A stretch of 6,001 nucleotides of DNA from Syntrophothermus sp. UBA1445 (GCA_002329495.1 DCTH01000087.1:10551-16551), one strand, 5' to 3'; counted from the first letter of the stretch, positions 1 to 6,001 are shown. Notes: generated by a model not told the origin, from the letters alone. Numbers and translations: made by a program.

Positions 1-59
1 AGATCGTTGCGGCAATATTGAGGTTCAGGAAGCAGGCCAATTCGATCCTGAAGAGTTAA
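1..59 (+). CDS. Probable 3' tail of an upstream flagellar gene, possibly FlbD/SwrD (partial)
   Basis: Reading from base 3 gives 18 codons and a TAA at 57-59: IVAAILRFRKQANSILKS. The stop lies inside the ribosome binding site of fliL, which is typical of tightly packed operons. The pattern of hydrophobic pairs followed by an aromatic and basic residues (IVAAILRFRK) resembles the end of the small FlbD/SwrD flagellar proteins, which sit just upstream of fliL in many Firmicutes. That match is from memory and rests on few residues. The frame from base 1 stops at 19-21 after RSLRQY, and the frame from base 2 stays open into fliL (to 127), so neither can be fully excluded as the real tail. MotB is the other common neighbour, but I do not see its usual ending. 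Confidence 0.35.
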   Translation, partial: IVAAILRFRKQANSILKS

Positions 60-64
60 GGAGG
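58..64 (+). promoter_or_regulatory. Ribosome binding site of fliL
   Basis: AAGGAGG lies eight bases before the GTG at 73 and supports that non-ATG start. It overlaps the TAA at 57-59 of the putative upstream gene, which suggests coupled translation. Confidence 0.8.
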
Positions 65-72
65 GGTGTCCG

Positions 73-546
73 GTGCCCGAGGAGAACAGCGGCAAGGAAA
101 CAGGTAATTCATCGCGGTTTAATCTAAAGCTGATAGTCTTTGGTCTGGTATTATTCCTGTTGACCACTTCTGGATGCTATTTTGTTATTAAGAGCGCCCT
201 GGCACCCTTGATGCCGCAGGAACAAACGGGGAACCAATCCGGGTCGGTTGGTTCCCTGGTCCCGCTGGGCGAATTTACGGTTAATATCTCCGATGTCAGT
301 ATGTCTCGTTTCCTTAAAACCGAAATTGTGCTGGAAATTTCTGATTCCAAGGTTAAAAAAACAATGGAAGAGGAAATGTTACCGGTGGTACGGGACGAGA
401 TCATTAGCATCCTTTCGTCCAAGACGGTGGCTGATCTTGACAGCCCTCACCGCACGGACCTCAAGAATGAGATCAAGACCAAGCTGAATAAACGTTTTAA
501 AAATGCGATAACCAATGTGTACTTTAATGCCTTCATTATGCAGTAG
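73..546 (+). CDS. fliL: Flagellar basal body-associated protein FliL
   Basis: FliL is a single-pass inner-membrane protein that sits near the stator units and basal body and supports motor torque and stator function. The 157-residue protein has a short polar cytoplasmic N terminus, one membrane helix at about residues 18-40, a Gly/Ser/Gln-rich linker (about 48-62) and a C-terminal extracytoplasmic domain. That domain carries family-like segments: PLGEFTVNISD (64-74), LKTEIVLEISD (81-91), a RDEIISILSSKT region (107-118) and the ending ITNVYFNAFIMQ. The family usually has about 140-180 residues, so this is full length. The start is GTG at 73, set by a strong ribosome binding site at 58-64. A 53-base gap separates it from fliM. 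Family assignment is secure from the domain layout, the C-terminal motif and the operon position. Confidence 0.95.
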   Translation: MPEENSGKETGNSSRFNLKLIVFGLVLFLLTTSGCYFVIKSALAPLMPQEQTGNQSGSVGSLVPLGEFTVNISDVSMSRFLKTEIVLEISDSKVKKTMEEEMLPVVRDEIISILSSKTVADLDSPHRTDLKNEIKTKLNKRFKNAITNVYFNAFIMQ

Positions 547-599
547 GTCTAATTGAGTAATGGTTACAATCAAAGTAAATGGTGTAAAGGGGGAACACC
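547..599 (+). other. Intergenic gap fliL-fliM
   Basis: This 53-base spacer is the largest non-coding stretch in the window. It holds the fliM ribosome binding site (AAAGGGGG at 586-593). I see no clear hairpin with a T-run, no convincing sigma-A promoter and no sigma-D (sigma-28) promoter pair, so the two genes probably share a transcript. An ATG at 560 opens a frame that runs into fliM out of phase and shows no sign of being a gene. Confidence 0.6.
586..593 (+). promoter_or_regulatory. Ribosome binding site of fliM
   Basis: AAAGGGGG lies six bases before the GTG at 600. It confirms that start, which yields the family N terminus beginning MSEVLTQAEIDALL. Confidence 0.7.
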
Positions 600-1595
600 G
601 TGAGCGAGGTTCTGACTCAGGCGGAAATTGATGCTTTACTGGGTGCCCTTGACCGGGGAGAAGTTGACGCTGAAGAGCTTAAACAGGAACATTCCAAGAA
701 GAAAGTCAGGGTATACGACTTTCGCCGTCCCAATAAGTTCTCCAAAGAGCAGATTCATACCCTGCAGGTGATATTTGAGAACTATGCCCGTTCGCTGGGG
801 ACCTACCTCTCGGCGCAGTTGCGGACTGCGGTGACGGTTGATGTGCTCTCGGTTGAACAGATAACCTACGACGAGTTTATCCGGTCGATACCCAATCCAA
901 CCATCCTGGGCATATTTTCGATGCCGCCCCTGGAGGGTAATGCCATCCTGGAGATCAATCCCAATCTAGGATTTGCCGTGCTTGACCGGATGTTTGGCGG
1001 TCCGGGACAGTCGATTGAAAAGGTGCGCGGCCTGACCGAGATCGAGGAAACGGTGATGGATCGGATATGTGACAAAATGCTGTATTACTTGGAGGAACCC
1101 TGGTCCATTATTGCTCCGCTTAAGCCGATGTTGGACCGTATCGATTCCAACCCGCAGTTTACCCAGATCGTTTCTCCCAGTGAGATGGTGGTTATCGTTT
1201 CACTTGAAACCCAACTGGGTGGAGTGATGGGGATGATAAATCTGTGTATCCCCTACCTGGTCCTGGAGCCAATCATCAATAAACTTAATGTCCACTATTA
1301 TTATTCATCTACCACCAGGCAACGCGATCCGGGCAATACCAGGGCCATAAAGAACCGGATCCAGGAAGCTCAAATCCCGGTCAGGGTCCTGTTGGGGAGG
1401 ACTGTAATTACAGTGGCCGACCTGATCGAACTGAATGTGGGAGACGTTATACCACTGGAGCGTAGGATGGATGAGGACCTGGAAGTGATAATCGGCAACA
1501 ACACCAAGTACCTGGCCAAACCCGGAACTTACAGCAACCGGGCAGCAGTACAGATTACCACGGTAGTTGAGGAAGGTGATGATGATGATGAATGA
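600..1595 (+). CDS. fliM: Flagellar motor switch protein FliM
   Basis: FliM is the middle protein of the cytoplasmic C-ring. It contacts FliG, binds phosphorylated CheY through its N-terminal peptide and helps set rotation direction. The 331-residue product matches the family length. Residues 1-14 hold the conserved N-terminal peptide with EIDALL (9-14), the known CheY-P docking site. The CheC-like middle domain spans roughly 45-230 and includes the GGPG motif (133-136) that contacts FliG. A SpoA/FliN-like domain follows (about 257-325, starting around IPVRVLLGRTVITVADLIEL). The protein ends in an acidic tail (EEG then four Asp and a Glu). The start is GTG, supported by the AAAGGGGG site at 586-593. 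The last bases overlap the start of fliY, so translation of the two is probably coupled, fitting a fixed C-ring stoichiometry. Confidence 0.98.
   Translation: MSEVLTQAEIDALLGALDRGEVDAEELKQEHSKKKVRVYDFRRPNKFSKEQIHTLQVIFENYARSLGTYLSAQLRTAVTVDVLSVEQITYDEFIRSIPNPTILGIFSMPPLEGNAILEINPNLGFAVLDRMFGGPGQSIEKVRGLTEIEETVMDRICDKMLYYLEEPWSIIAPLKPMLDRIDSNPQFTQIVSPSEMVVIVSLETQLGGVMGMINLCIPYLVLEPIINKLNVHYYYSSTTRQRDPGNTRAIKNRIQEAQIPVRVLLGRTVITVADLIELNVGDVIPLERRMDEDLEVIIGNNTKYLAKPGTYSNRAAVQITTVVEEGDDDDE
1569..1576 (+). promoter_or_regulatory. Ribosome binding site of fliY inside the fliM 3' end
   Basis: GAGGAAGG precedes a run of four ATG codons (1579-1590). Spacing is five bases to the ATG at 1582, eight to 1585 and eleven to 1588, so the site favours the later ATGs over the upstream in-frame TTG at 1567, which it follows rather than precedes. 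Confidence 0.65.
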
Positions 1596-2766
1596 CGGGA
1601 TACTGTCCCAGGAAGAGATAGATGCCCTACTTAAAGGACAGGGCCAAATGGAGGCTGCCAGTAATAACGCTGAACTGAGTGAATTAGAAGAAGATACCCT
1701 GGGGGAAGTCGGAAACATATGTATGGGAACTTCCGCCACCACCCTTTCGACCCTGCTCGGTAAAAAAGTTAGTATAACTACTCCCCGTATCAGGTATACC
1801 ACGCGCCAACAATTAAGCAGCGATTACCCTCTGCCGTATGTGGTGGTGGAGGTAAAGTACCGTGATGGGTTAAAAGGGAGTAATATACTGGTGATCAAAA
1901 AGGAAGACGCCAGCATTATCGCTGACCTGATGATGGGTGGGCAAGGTATAATAGCTGAATTGAGTGATTTGAGTCTGAGTGCGGTCAGCGAGGCAATGAA
2001 TCAGATGATGGGCTCAGCCACTACCAGTATGTCATCCATGTTTGATCAGCGCATAGATATTCATCCTCCCAAGCTGGCAATGGTTGACTTTGCAAATGAA
2101 AGCGACCTTGGTATTATACTTGACGACGACTACGAAAATCTGGTGCAAATCTCCTTCAAGATGGTAATTGAAAACCTTTTGGACAGCGAAATAATGCAGC
2201 TCATTCCCGTTTCCTATGCCCGAGAGATGGTCGGCACACTGATGCGTAATATTCCGGCTCCGGGAACAGAAGCAACTCATTCTGCCCCGAACACCCATGA
2301 AGTAACCAATGATATAATCCGTGATCCGATCAGTATGGATTGGGGGGAAATGGAATCCTCGATTGATTGGAGCCCTAAGTCCGCGGCGCCTGCTGCACCT
2401 CCTTCGCCAGCTTCGTACGATAACCGGACCGGGGTTAAAAAAGGGCAGGTAGCCGTCCGTCCGGTTCAATTTGCGGGACTGGATGAGCCAATTACCCAAC
2501 AGGAAGTAAGGAATATTGACATCATCCTGGATGTCCCTCTACATATCAGTGTTGAACTGGGCAAGACCAAGATGAGCATTAAAGAGATCCTGGAACTGGG
2601 TCAGGGATCAATAATTCAGTTGGACCGACTGGCCGGGGAGCCGGTTGACCTGCTCGTTAATGGCAAGCTGATAGCCAAAGGAGAGGTGGTGGTTATCGAC
2701 GAGAACTACGGGATTCGCATTTCAGCCATAGTCAGTCCGATGGATAGAATGACCAAATTACAGTAG
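1588..2766 (+). CDS. fliY: Flagellar motor switch phosphatase FliY (CheC-like plus FliN domain)
   Basis: FliY is the Firmicutes C-ring protein that joins a CheC-type CheY-P phosphatase to a FliN domain. From the ATG at 1588 it has 392 residues, near the usual 380-400. Its N terminus, MNDGILSQEEIDALLKG, carries the EIDALL CheY-docking peptide (10-15). The CheC-like domain (about 30-215) keeps both E-x-x-N phosphatase sites: E40/N43 in EVGNICMG and E135/N138 in SEAMNQMMG. A low-complexity Pro/Ala/Ser-rich linker follows (about 223-295). The C-terminal FliN/SpoA domain (about 305-385) includes DVPLHISVELGKTKMSIKEI and the GSIIQLDRLAGEPVDLLVNG segment. Three further in-frame ATGs (1579, 1582, 1585) and a TTG at 1567 are alternative starts. 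1588 was chosen because MNDG fits the common FliY/FliN beginning; 1585 has better ribosome binding site spacing. The gene overlaps fliM by eight bases. Confidence 0.96.
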   Translation: MNDGILSQEEIDALLKGQGQMEAASNNAELSELEEDTLGEVGNICMGTSATTLSTLLGKKVSITTPRIRYTTRQQLSSDYPLPYVVVEVKYRDGLKGSNILVIKKEDASIIADLMMGGQGIIAELSDLSLSAVSEAMNQMMGSATTSMSSMFDQRIDIHPPKLAMVDFANESDLGIILDDDYENLVQISFKMVIENLLDSEIMQLIPVSYAREMVGTLMRNIPAPGTEATHSAPNTHEVTNDIIRDPISMDWGEMESSIDWSPKSAAPAAPPSPASYDNRTGVKKGQVAVRPVQFAGLDEPITQQEVRNIDIILDVPLHISVELGKTKMSIKEILELGQGSIIQLDRLAGEPVDLLVNGKLIAKGEVVVIDENYGIRISAIVSPMDRMTKLQ

Positions 2767-2768
2767 TT

Positions 2769-2776
2769 GGGGAGGG
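2769..2776 (+). promoter_or_regulatory. Ribosome binding site of cheY
   Basis: GGGGAGGG, three bases after the fliY stop and four before the cheY ATG at 2781, is one of the strongest sites in the window. It is consistent with the high level of CheY usually needed relative to structural neighbours; that last point is inference. Confidence 0.7.
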
Positions 2777-2780
2777 TAAA

Positions 2781-3143
2781 ATGGGCAAGACAATACTTGT
2801 TGTTGATGATGCAGCGTTTATGAGAATGATGATCAAGGACATTTTGACCAAAAACGGGTACTCGGTAGTGGGTGAAGCGGATAACGGTCTGAATGCCATT
2901 GATAAATATGAAGAATTGAAGCCGGATCTGGTTACCATGGATATTACCATGCCCGAAATGGATGGTATTAACGCCGTTAAGGAGATCAGGAAGAAAAACC
3001 CTAACGCTCGGATCATCATGTGCAGCGCAATGGGACAACAGGCGATGGTAATCGACGCCATTCAGGCCGGGGCCCGGGATTTTATTGTGAAGCCGTTTCA
3101 ACCAGACCGGGTACTTGAGGCAGTCGCCAAAGCGGTAAACTGA
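2781..3143 (+). CDS. cheY: Chemotaxis response regulator CheY
   Basis: CheY is a single-domain receiver that takes phosphate from CheA and binds the flagellar switch. The 120 residues form one complete receiver with no output domain. The acidic metal-binding pair is D9/D10, the phospho-acceptor is D54 in VTMDITMPEMDG, the conserved hydroxyl residue is S82 in MCSAMGQQ, and the invariant lysine is K104 in DFIVKPFQ. The aromatic switch position is Phe101 rather than the Tyr of E. coli CheY, as I recall also being the case in B. subtilis CheY, which it closely resembles, including the AAFMRMMIKDIL segment. The position between fliY and fliO is the Bacillus order and places CheY beside its motor phosphatase. 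The stop (TGA at 3141-3143) shares a base with the fliO start. Confidence 0.98.
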   Translation: MGKTILVVDDAAFMRMMIKDILTKNGYSVVGEADNGLNAIDKYEELKPDLVTMDITMPEMDGINAVKEIRKKNPNARIIMCSAMGQQAMVIDAIQAGARDFIVKPFQPDRVLEAVAKAVN

Positions 3144-3796
3144 TGACACCGAAAATGATCAACATAACCCGAATCTTCATCGCTACCCTGCTTGTTTTTA
3201 TGTGCCTGTTTGCTTCGGTCATCGAAACCCAGGCCATACCGATGGAATCAGAACAACAACAGGTGCAAATAAAATACCAGGAACCAAAAGAGACTGAAGC
3301 TCCCAATATTTTTTGGACCGTAGTCCAGACAGTACTGGCACTTTGCCTGATTCTGGCCCTTGCCTGGGGGATGATCCGTCTTTTCGGCGGCCATATTCGC
3401 AGTCGCTTGCAGGGCAGGTATCTGCGGGTGCTTGACGAGGTTACCCTGGGACCGAACCGGGGTATAGCGGTGGTTGAGGTGGGCGGTAAGGCTCTTATTG
3501 TTGGGGTCACCGACCACCAGATTTCCATGCTGGGGGAGTTAACCGATGATCAGACTATAGAGGAAATGATTGCAACTTCCCTGGAGACGACTCATGTATC
3601 GCCTGCCAATCCCGCATCACTCTGGGGACATATAAAGGACAGGCTGTCTTCGAAATTACCGTCAAGAGCCCCGGCTCAGGGCTTCGATACTCTGGTTGAC
3701 CAAAGGATGCAGGCTCTTAACAGAATGTCTGACCGTCTGCGGAATCTGAATAACAGCAGTAATAAAGATGATGGGTGGAACAATGAGGGGATGTAA
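3143..3796 (+). CDS. fliO: Flagellar biosynthesis protein FliO (FliZ in Bacillus)
   Basis: FliO assists assembly and stability of FliP in the type III export gate. The 217-residue protein starts with a likely cleavable signal peptide (hydrophobic core about 11-25, possible cleavage after ETQA at residue 31). A short extracytoplasmic stretch rich in Gln and Glu follows, then one membrane helix (about 57-80, [20 protein letters not shown]). A cytoplasmic FliO domain spans about 92-132, with [20 protein letters not shown] and [18 protein letters not shown]. The C-terminal 80 residues are polar and poorly conserved in the family. The length matches Bacillus FliZ (about 219) and is longer than enterobacterial FliO. 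The ATG at 3143 overlaps the cheY stop as ATGA and has no good ribosome binding site, so coupling to cheY is likely. ATG at 3155 is an alternative start. Confidence 0.93.
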   Translation: MTPKMINITRIFIATLLVFMCLFASVIETQAIPMESEQQQVQIKYQEPKETEAPNIFWTVVQTVLALCLILALAWGMIRLFGGHIRSRLQGRYLRVLDEVTLGPNRGIAVVEVGGKALIVGVTDHQISMLGELTDDQTIEEMIATSLETTHVSPANPASLWGHIKDRLSSKLPSRAPAQGFDTLVDQRMQALNRMSDRLRNLNNSSNKDDGWNNEGM

Positions 3797-4568
3797 TCAG
3801 TTGGGCCGGGGAGGAAAATACATAATTGGTATAGCAGTCCTTTTTTTGCTGGTTGGGTATTTGAATTCACCGGCGATGGCGGCACCTTTCGAATTACCGG
3901 ATATAAACCTATCGGTTGCGGAAGGTTCTGAGGGCCCGGAAGGCGTGTCCCAGACCCTGCAGTTGTTGGCTCTGTTGACTGTTCTCTCGCTGGCTCCGGG
4001 AATACTTATTCTGCTGACATCCTTTACCCGGATAGTTGTGGTCTTGTCCTTCCTGCGCAGTGCCCTGGCGACCCAGCAGATGCCGCCCAATCAGGTGTTG
4101 ATTGGACTGGCCCTGTTTTTAACTTTTTTCGTTATGGCACCTACCTGGAAGGATGTCAATGCCAACGCCCTACAGCCATATATGCGAGGAGAAATGGGAT
4201 ATGAAGAGGCTTTTGAGAGAGCCATGAGTCCGGTGAGAACCTTCATGTTTAAACAGACGCGGGAAAAGGATCTGGCTTTGTTTGTTGAACTCTCAGATAT
4301 GGAACGGCCTCAGACCTATCGGGACATTCCCAATTACGTGCTGATACCGGCGTTTACCATCAGCGAGCTTAAAACCGCATTTCAAATTGGTTTTATGCTG
4401 TTTGTTCCCTTTCTGGTTATTGACATGATTGTGTCCAGTGCCCTTATGTCCATGGGCATGCTGATGTTGCCTCCCATGATGATATCACTCCCGTTTAAGA
4501 TCCTGTTGTTTGTACTGGTGGATGGCTGGAATCTGGTCATTCACTCGCTGATTCTCAGCTTCAGGTAG
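3768..4568 (+). CDS. fliP: Flagellar type III export gate protein FliP
   Basis: FliP forms the pentameric core of the export gate with FliQ and FliR. From 3768 the product has 266 residues. A signal peptide (hydrophobic stretch about 19-31, likely cleavage after SPAMA at residue 38) is followed by about four membrane segments near 65-88, 107-124, 202-226 and 229-258. Family signatures include [20 protein letters not shown] (75-94), [20 protein letters not shown] (99-118) and [16 protein letters not shown] from residue 194. The length is slightly above B. subtilis FliP (about 221) and close to E. coli FliP (245). The start is uncertain: ATG at 3768, 3771 and 3783 are all in frame. 3783 gives a more typical short signal peptide ([12 protein letters not shown]) and follows GGGTGGA, but too closely. 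Every choice overlaps the end of fliO by 14-29 bases. Confidence 0.95.
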   Translation: MMGGTMRGCNQLGRGGKYIIGIAVLFLLVGYLNSPAMAAPFELPDINLSVAEGSEGPEGVSQTLQLLALLTVLSLAPGILILLTSFTRIVVVLSFLRSALATQQMPPNQVLIGLALFLTFFVMAPTWKDVNANALQPYMRGEMGYEEAFERAMSPVRTFMFKQTREKDLALFVELSDMERPQTYRDIPNYVLIPAFTISELKTAFQIGFMLFVPFLVIDMIVSSALMSMGMLMLPPMMISLPFKILLFVLVDGWNLVIHSLILSFR

Positions 4569-4572
4569 GTGG
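4567..4572 (+). promoter_or_regulatory. Ribosome binding site deciding the fliQ start
   Basis: AGGTGG begins inside the fliP stop codon and lies six bases before GTG at 4579, but directly abuts the in-frame TTG at 4573. The spacing favours the GTG start. Confidence 0.5.
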
Positions 4573-4578
4573 TTGGTA

Positions 4579-4854
4579 GTGTATGATAATGCGGTCATAA
4601 GTATAGCGAAAGACGCCATTTGGGCGGCCATACTGGTTTCAGCTCCTATCCTGGGCGGGAGTCTTTTGATCGGGCTGTTGATCAGCGTACTGCAGGCAAC
4701 TACCCAGATTCAGGAACAGACACTGACGTTTATTCCCAAGATAATTGTGGTGTTTCTGGTATTGGTGTTCTTTGGGCCGTGGATGTTGAATATCCTAGTG
4801 GGATTCACCAACAACCTACTGATTAACATACCGAACCTGATTTCATTCCAGTAG
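4579..4854 (+). CDS. fliQ: Flagellar type III export gate protein FliQ
   Basis: FliQ is a small two-helix membrane protein that packs around FliP-FliR in the export gate. From the GTG at 4579 it has 91 residues, close to the usual 89. Membrane helices lie at about 13-38 and 53-76. The highly conserved loop between them reads ATTQIQEQTLTFIPK (40-54), and the N-terminal MYDNAVISIAKDAIW fits the family pattern. An in-frame TTG at 4573 would add two residues, but it sits immediately against the AGGTGG site, so the GTG is preferred. It follows fliP by ten bases. Its stop (TAG at 4852-4854) overlaps the ribosome binding site of fliR, as expected for genes whose products are needed in fixed ratios. 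Confidence 0.95.
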   Translation: MYDNAVISIAKDAIWAAILVSAPILGGSLLIGLLISVLQATTQIQEQTLTFIPKIIVVFLVLVFFGPWMLNILVGFTNNLLINIPNLISFQ

Positions 4855-4859
4855 GAGGA
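4853..4859 (+). promoter_or_regulatory. Ribosome binding site of fliR
   Basis: AGGAGGA overlaps the fliQ stop codon and ends four bases before the ATG at 4864. This is a strong site at suitable spacing, and the overlap suggests translational coupling. Confidence 0.75.
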
Positions 4860-4863
4860 CGTT

Positions 4864-5628
4864 ATGGAGCTGGGTTGGCAAGGGTTTTTACTGGTTATTG
4901 GCAGGACTTCAGGGCTTTTTATAAGCAGTCCCGTGTTTAGTGGCCGGCAGGTGCCGATTCAGGTCAAGATCTTGTTGATTATTTTTTTAAGTGGAATGAT
5001 AGCTTTTGTAAATCCACTGCCGACTGAAGTTCCCATAACCCATTCCGGTATGTTTATTATGGCCCTGGCCTTGGAGCTCTTGATTGGTTATACCCTGGGG
5101 TTTGTAGCTTATGTTATCTTTGCCGGAATCCAGTTGGCCGGACAGTTGATGGATATGCAGATGGGTTTCGGAATCGTAAATGTGATTGATCCCCAGTCCG
5201 GGATGCAGGTCCCTTTAATCGGCAACTTTCAGTACCTGGTCGCCATCATGGTTTTTCTGGGTGTTAATGGTCATCATCTCCTGCTAAGGGCTCTTAATGA
5301 CAGTTATCAATTCATACCGGTCCTGGGAGCGGGTTTTAATGGAGAATTCCTGGAATTCATGATGGAGATGGGGGCTTATATGTTTGTTATTGGGCTCAAA
5401 CTTGCTGCTCCGGTGGTAGCAGCTTTATTCATGGCGGATCTGGCTCTTGGCTTTATCGCCCGGACCGTACCCCAGATGAATGTCTTTGTGGTAGGCCTGC
5501 CGTTGAAAATCGGCGCCGGTCTGGTGATGGTGATGCTCACTCTGCCGGTCTTTGTGTGGTTCGTCCAGATACTGATAGAGAGGTTCTTTGGGTACCTGGA
5601 CAACCTTATAATTATTCTGGGGAAGTGA
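4864..5628 (+). CDS. fliR: Flagellar type III export gate protein FliR
   Basis: FliR completes the FliP5-Q4-R1 export gate core and contacts FlhB. The 254-residue protein is the usual length (about 255-260) and is strongly hydrophobic, with segments around 8-22, 33-52, 61-92, 120-143, 170-197 and 205-238. Recognisable family features are the early R14 in the GRTSGLFISSPVFSGRQVP segment, GIQLAGQLMDMQMGFGIVNV (88-107) followed by DPQSG, and ARTVPQMNVFVVGLPLKIGA (199-218). The ATG start at 4864 is fixed by AGGAGGA overlapping the fliQ stop. The TGA at 5626-5628 lies next to the ribosome binding site of flhB. In some clostridia fliR and flhB are fused; here they are separate, with a stop and a four-base gap. 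Confidence 0.97.
   Translation: MELGWQGFLLVIGRTSGLFISSPVFSGRQVPIQVKILLIIFLSGMIAFVNPLPTEVPITHSGMFIMALALELLIGYTLGFVAYVIFAGIQLAGQLMDMQMGFGIVNVIDPQSGMQVPLIGNFQYLVAIMVFLGVNGHHLLLRALNDSYQFIPVLGAGFNGEFLEFMMEMGAYMFVIGLKLAAPVVAALFMADLALGFIARTVPQMNVFVVGLPLKIGAGLVMVMLTLPVFVWFVQILIERFFGYLDNLIIILGK
5619..5625 (+). promoter_or_regulatory. Ribosome binding site of flhB
   Basis: GGGGAAG lies within the last codons of fliR and seven bases before TTG at 5633. It supports this non-ATG start, for which no nearby ATG or GTG alternative gives the family N terminus. Confidence 0.6.
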
Positions 5629-5632
5629 AATC

Positions 5633-6001
5633 TTGCGGGAGTTATTTATCCTGGACCTGCAGCTGTTTGCAGGGGAAAAGACAGAAAAAGCTACCCCGCG
5701 AAAACGGGAAGAGGCCAGAAAAAAAGGTCAGGTATTCCGCAGTACTGATTTAAACTCCGCTTTCATTATTTTAACAGTGTTTGCGGTAATTAATTTCGGC
5801 TTTCCTTATATGCTGGATTCGATGCAGGGGTTTACCAGAGAGTATCTGAGTGATCGATCAATTGAGGATTTAACGCCGCTTTTTGCCCAAACTGTCATTC
5901 TGGAGTCGCTTTATCTGATTGCAAAAATAACCATCCCGATTCTCGCAGTGGCGGCGATGGTCGGTGTGGTCGGTAACCTCTTTCAGGTAGGTTTTCTGTT
6001 A
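5633..6001 (+). CDS. flhB: Flagellar export switch protein FlhB, N-terminal part (cut by window edge)
   Basis: FlhB is the export-gate protein that switches substrate class from hook to filament subunits after self-cleavage in its cytoplasmic domain. Starting at TTG 5633, 123 codons are open to the end of the window. The N terminus has the hallmark LDLQLFAGEKTEKATPRKRE (8-27) followed by EARKKGQV, the basic amphipathic stretch conserved in all FlhB/YscU proteins. The first membrane helix is at about 41-61 and the second at about 90-117, followed by GNLFQVGFLL (114-123). Full-length members have about 355-380 residues, so roughly one third is present. The autocleavage NPTH site lies beyond the window and cannot be checked. 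TTG is supported by GGGGAAG at 5619-5625 and by a family N terminus that begins only a few residues before DLQ(L/Y)FAGEKTE. Confidence 0.95.
   Translation, partial: MRELFILDLQLFAGEKTEKATPRKREEARKKGQVFRSTDLNSAFIILTVFAVINFGFPYMLDSMQGFTREYLSDRSIEDLTPLFAQTVILESLYLIAKITIPILAVAAMVGVVGNLFQVGFLL

Noticed and set aside
163..177. Possible lipoprotein lipobox (TTSGC) at the end of the FliL membrane helix
   Set aside because: The position three before the Cys is Thr, not the usual Leu/Val/Ile, the helix is preceded by a 17-residue polar N terminus, and FliL proteins are membrane-anchored rather than lipidated.
547..599. Possible promoter or terminator in the fliL-fliM gap
   Set aside because: No hairpin with a T-run and no -35/-10 or sigma-D pair of acceptable quality was found; the gap appears to hold only the fliM ribosome binding site.
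1305..1802. 165-codon open frame on the minus strand across the fliM/fliY junction
   Set aside because: It is fully antisense to two well-supported genes, its product shows no recognisable domain, and it has no convincing ribosome binding site.
2032..2499. 155-codon minus-strand open frame antisense to fliY
   Set aside because: It lies opposite the CheC-like domain and linker, and its Arg/His/Cys-rich composition is typical of a shadow frame.
4620..4826. Plus-strand 68-codon frame inside fliQ
   Set aside because: It is an alternate-frame shadow of the conserved FliQ sequence, with no family resemblance.
5343..5359. Short direct repeat GAATTCCTGGAATTC within fliR
   Set aside because: It encodes ordinary FliR residues (EFLEF) and stands alone, with no further copies or flanking structure.
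5556..5753. Plus-strand 65-codon frame across the fliR/flhB junction
   Set aside because: It overlaps the end of fliR and the conserved N terminus of flhB in a different frame; the flhB reading has unmistakable family motifs.

Overview
The window is a stretch of a flagellar/chemotaxis operon, all on the + strand, from a motile bacterium of the Firmicutes (Bacillota) type. The gene order fliL-fliM-fliY-cheY-fliO(fliZ)-fliP-fliQ-fliR-flhB is that of the Bacillus subtilis fla/che operon. Two protein features also point to this group: FliY is a fusion of a CheC-like phosphatase with a FliN domain, and CheY closely resembles the Firmicutes form. Moderate GC content, strong GGAGG-type ribosome binding sites and frequent GTG/TTG starts fit a clostridial-class organism. 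The genus cannot be fixed from this sequence alone.

Layout. Bases 1-59 probably carry the 3' tail of an upstream gene, possibly flbD/swrD. Then come fliL (73-546), a 53-base gap, fliM (600-1595), fliY (1588-2766, overlapping fliM), cheY (2781-3143), fliO (3143-3796, sharing one base with cheY), fliP (3768-4568, overlapping fliO), fliQ (4579-4854), fliR (4864-5628) and the first 123 codons of flhB (5633 to the window edge). There is no gene-free stretch above 53 bases. I see no internal terminator, no convincing internal promoter, no RNA gene and no mobile element, so this looks like the interior of one long transcript.

How the genes work together. FliM and FliY build the cytoplasmic C-ring (switch). 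Phosphorylated CheY binds the switch to change rotation, and the CheC-like part of FliY is expected to remove that phosphate at the motor. FliL is a membrane protein linked to stator function. FliP, FliQ, FliR and FlhB form the type III export gate in the basal body, and FliO helps assemble FliP.

I find no previously undescribed system here. The points worth a second look are small: a run of four ATG codons at the fliM/fliY overlap that also encodes the acidic FliM tail, uncertain starts for fliP and fliQ, an orphan Shine-Dalgarno-like site inside fliP, and TTG-started flhB cut by the window edge.
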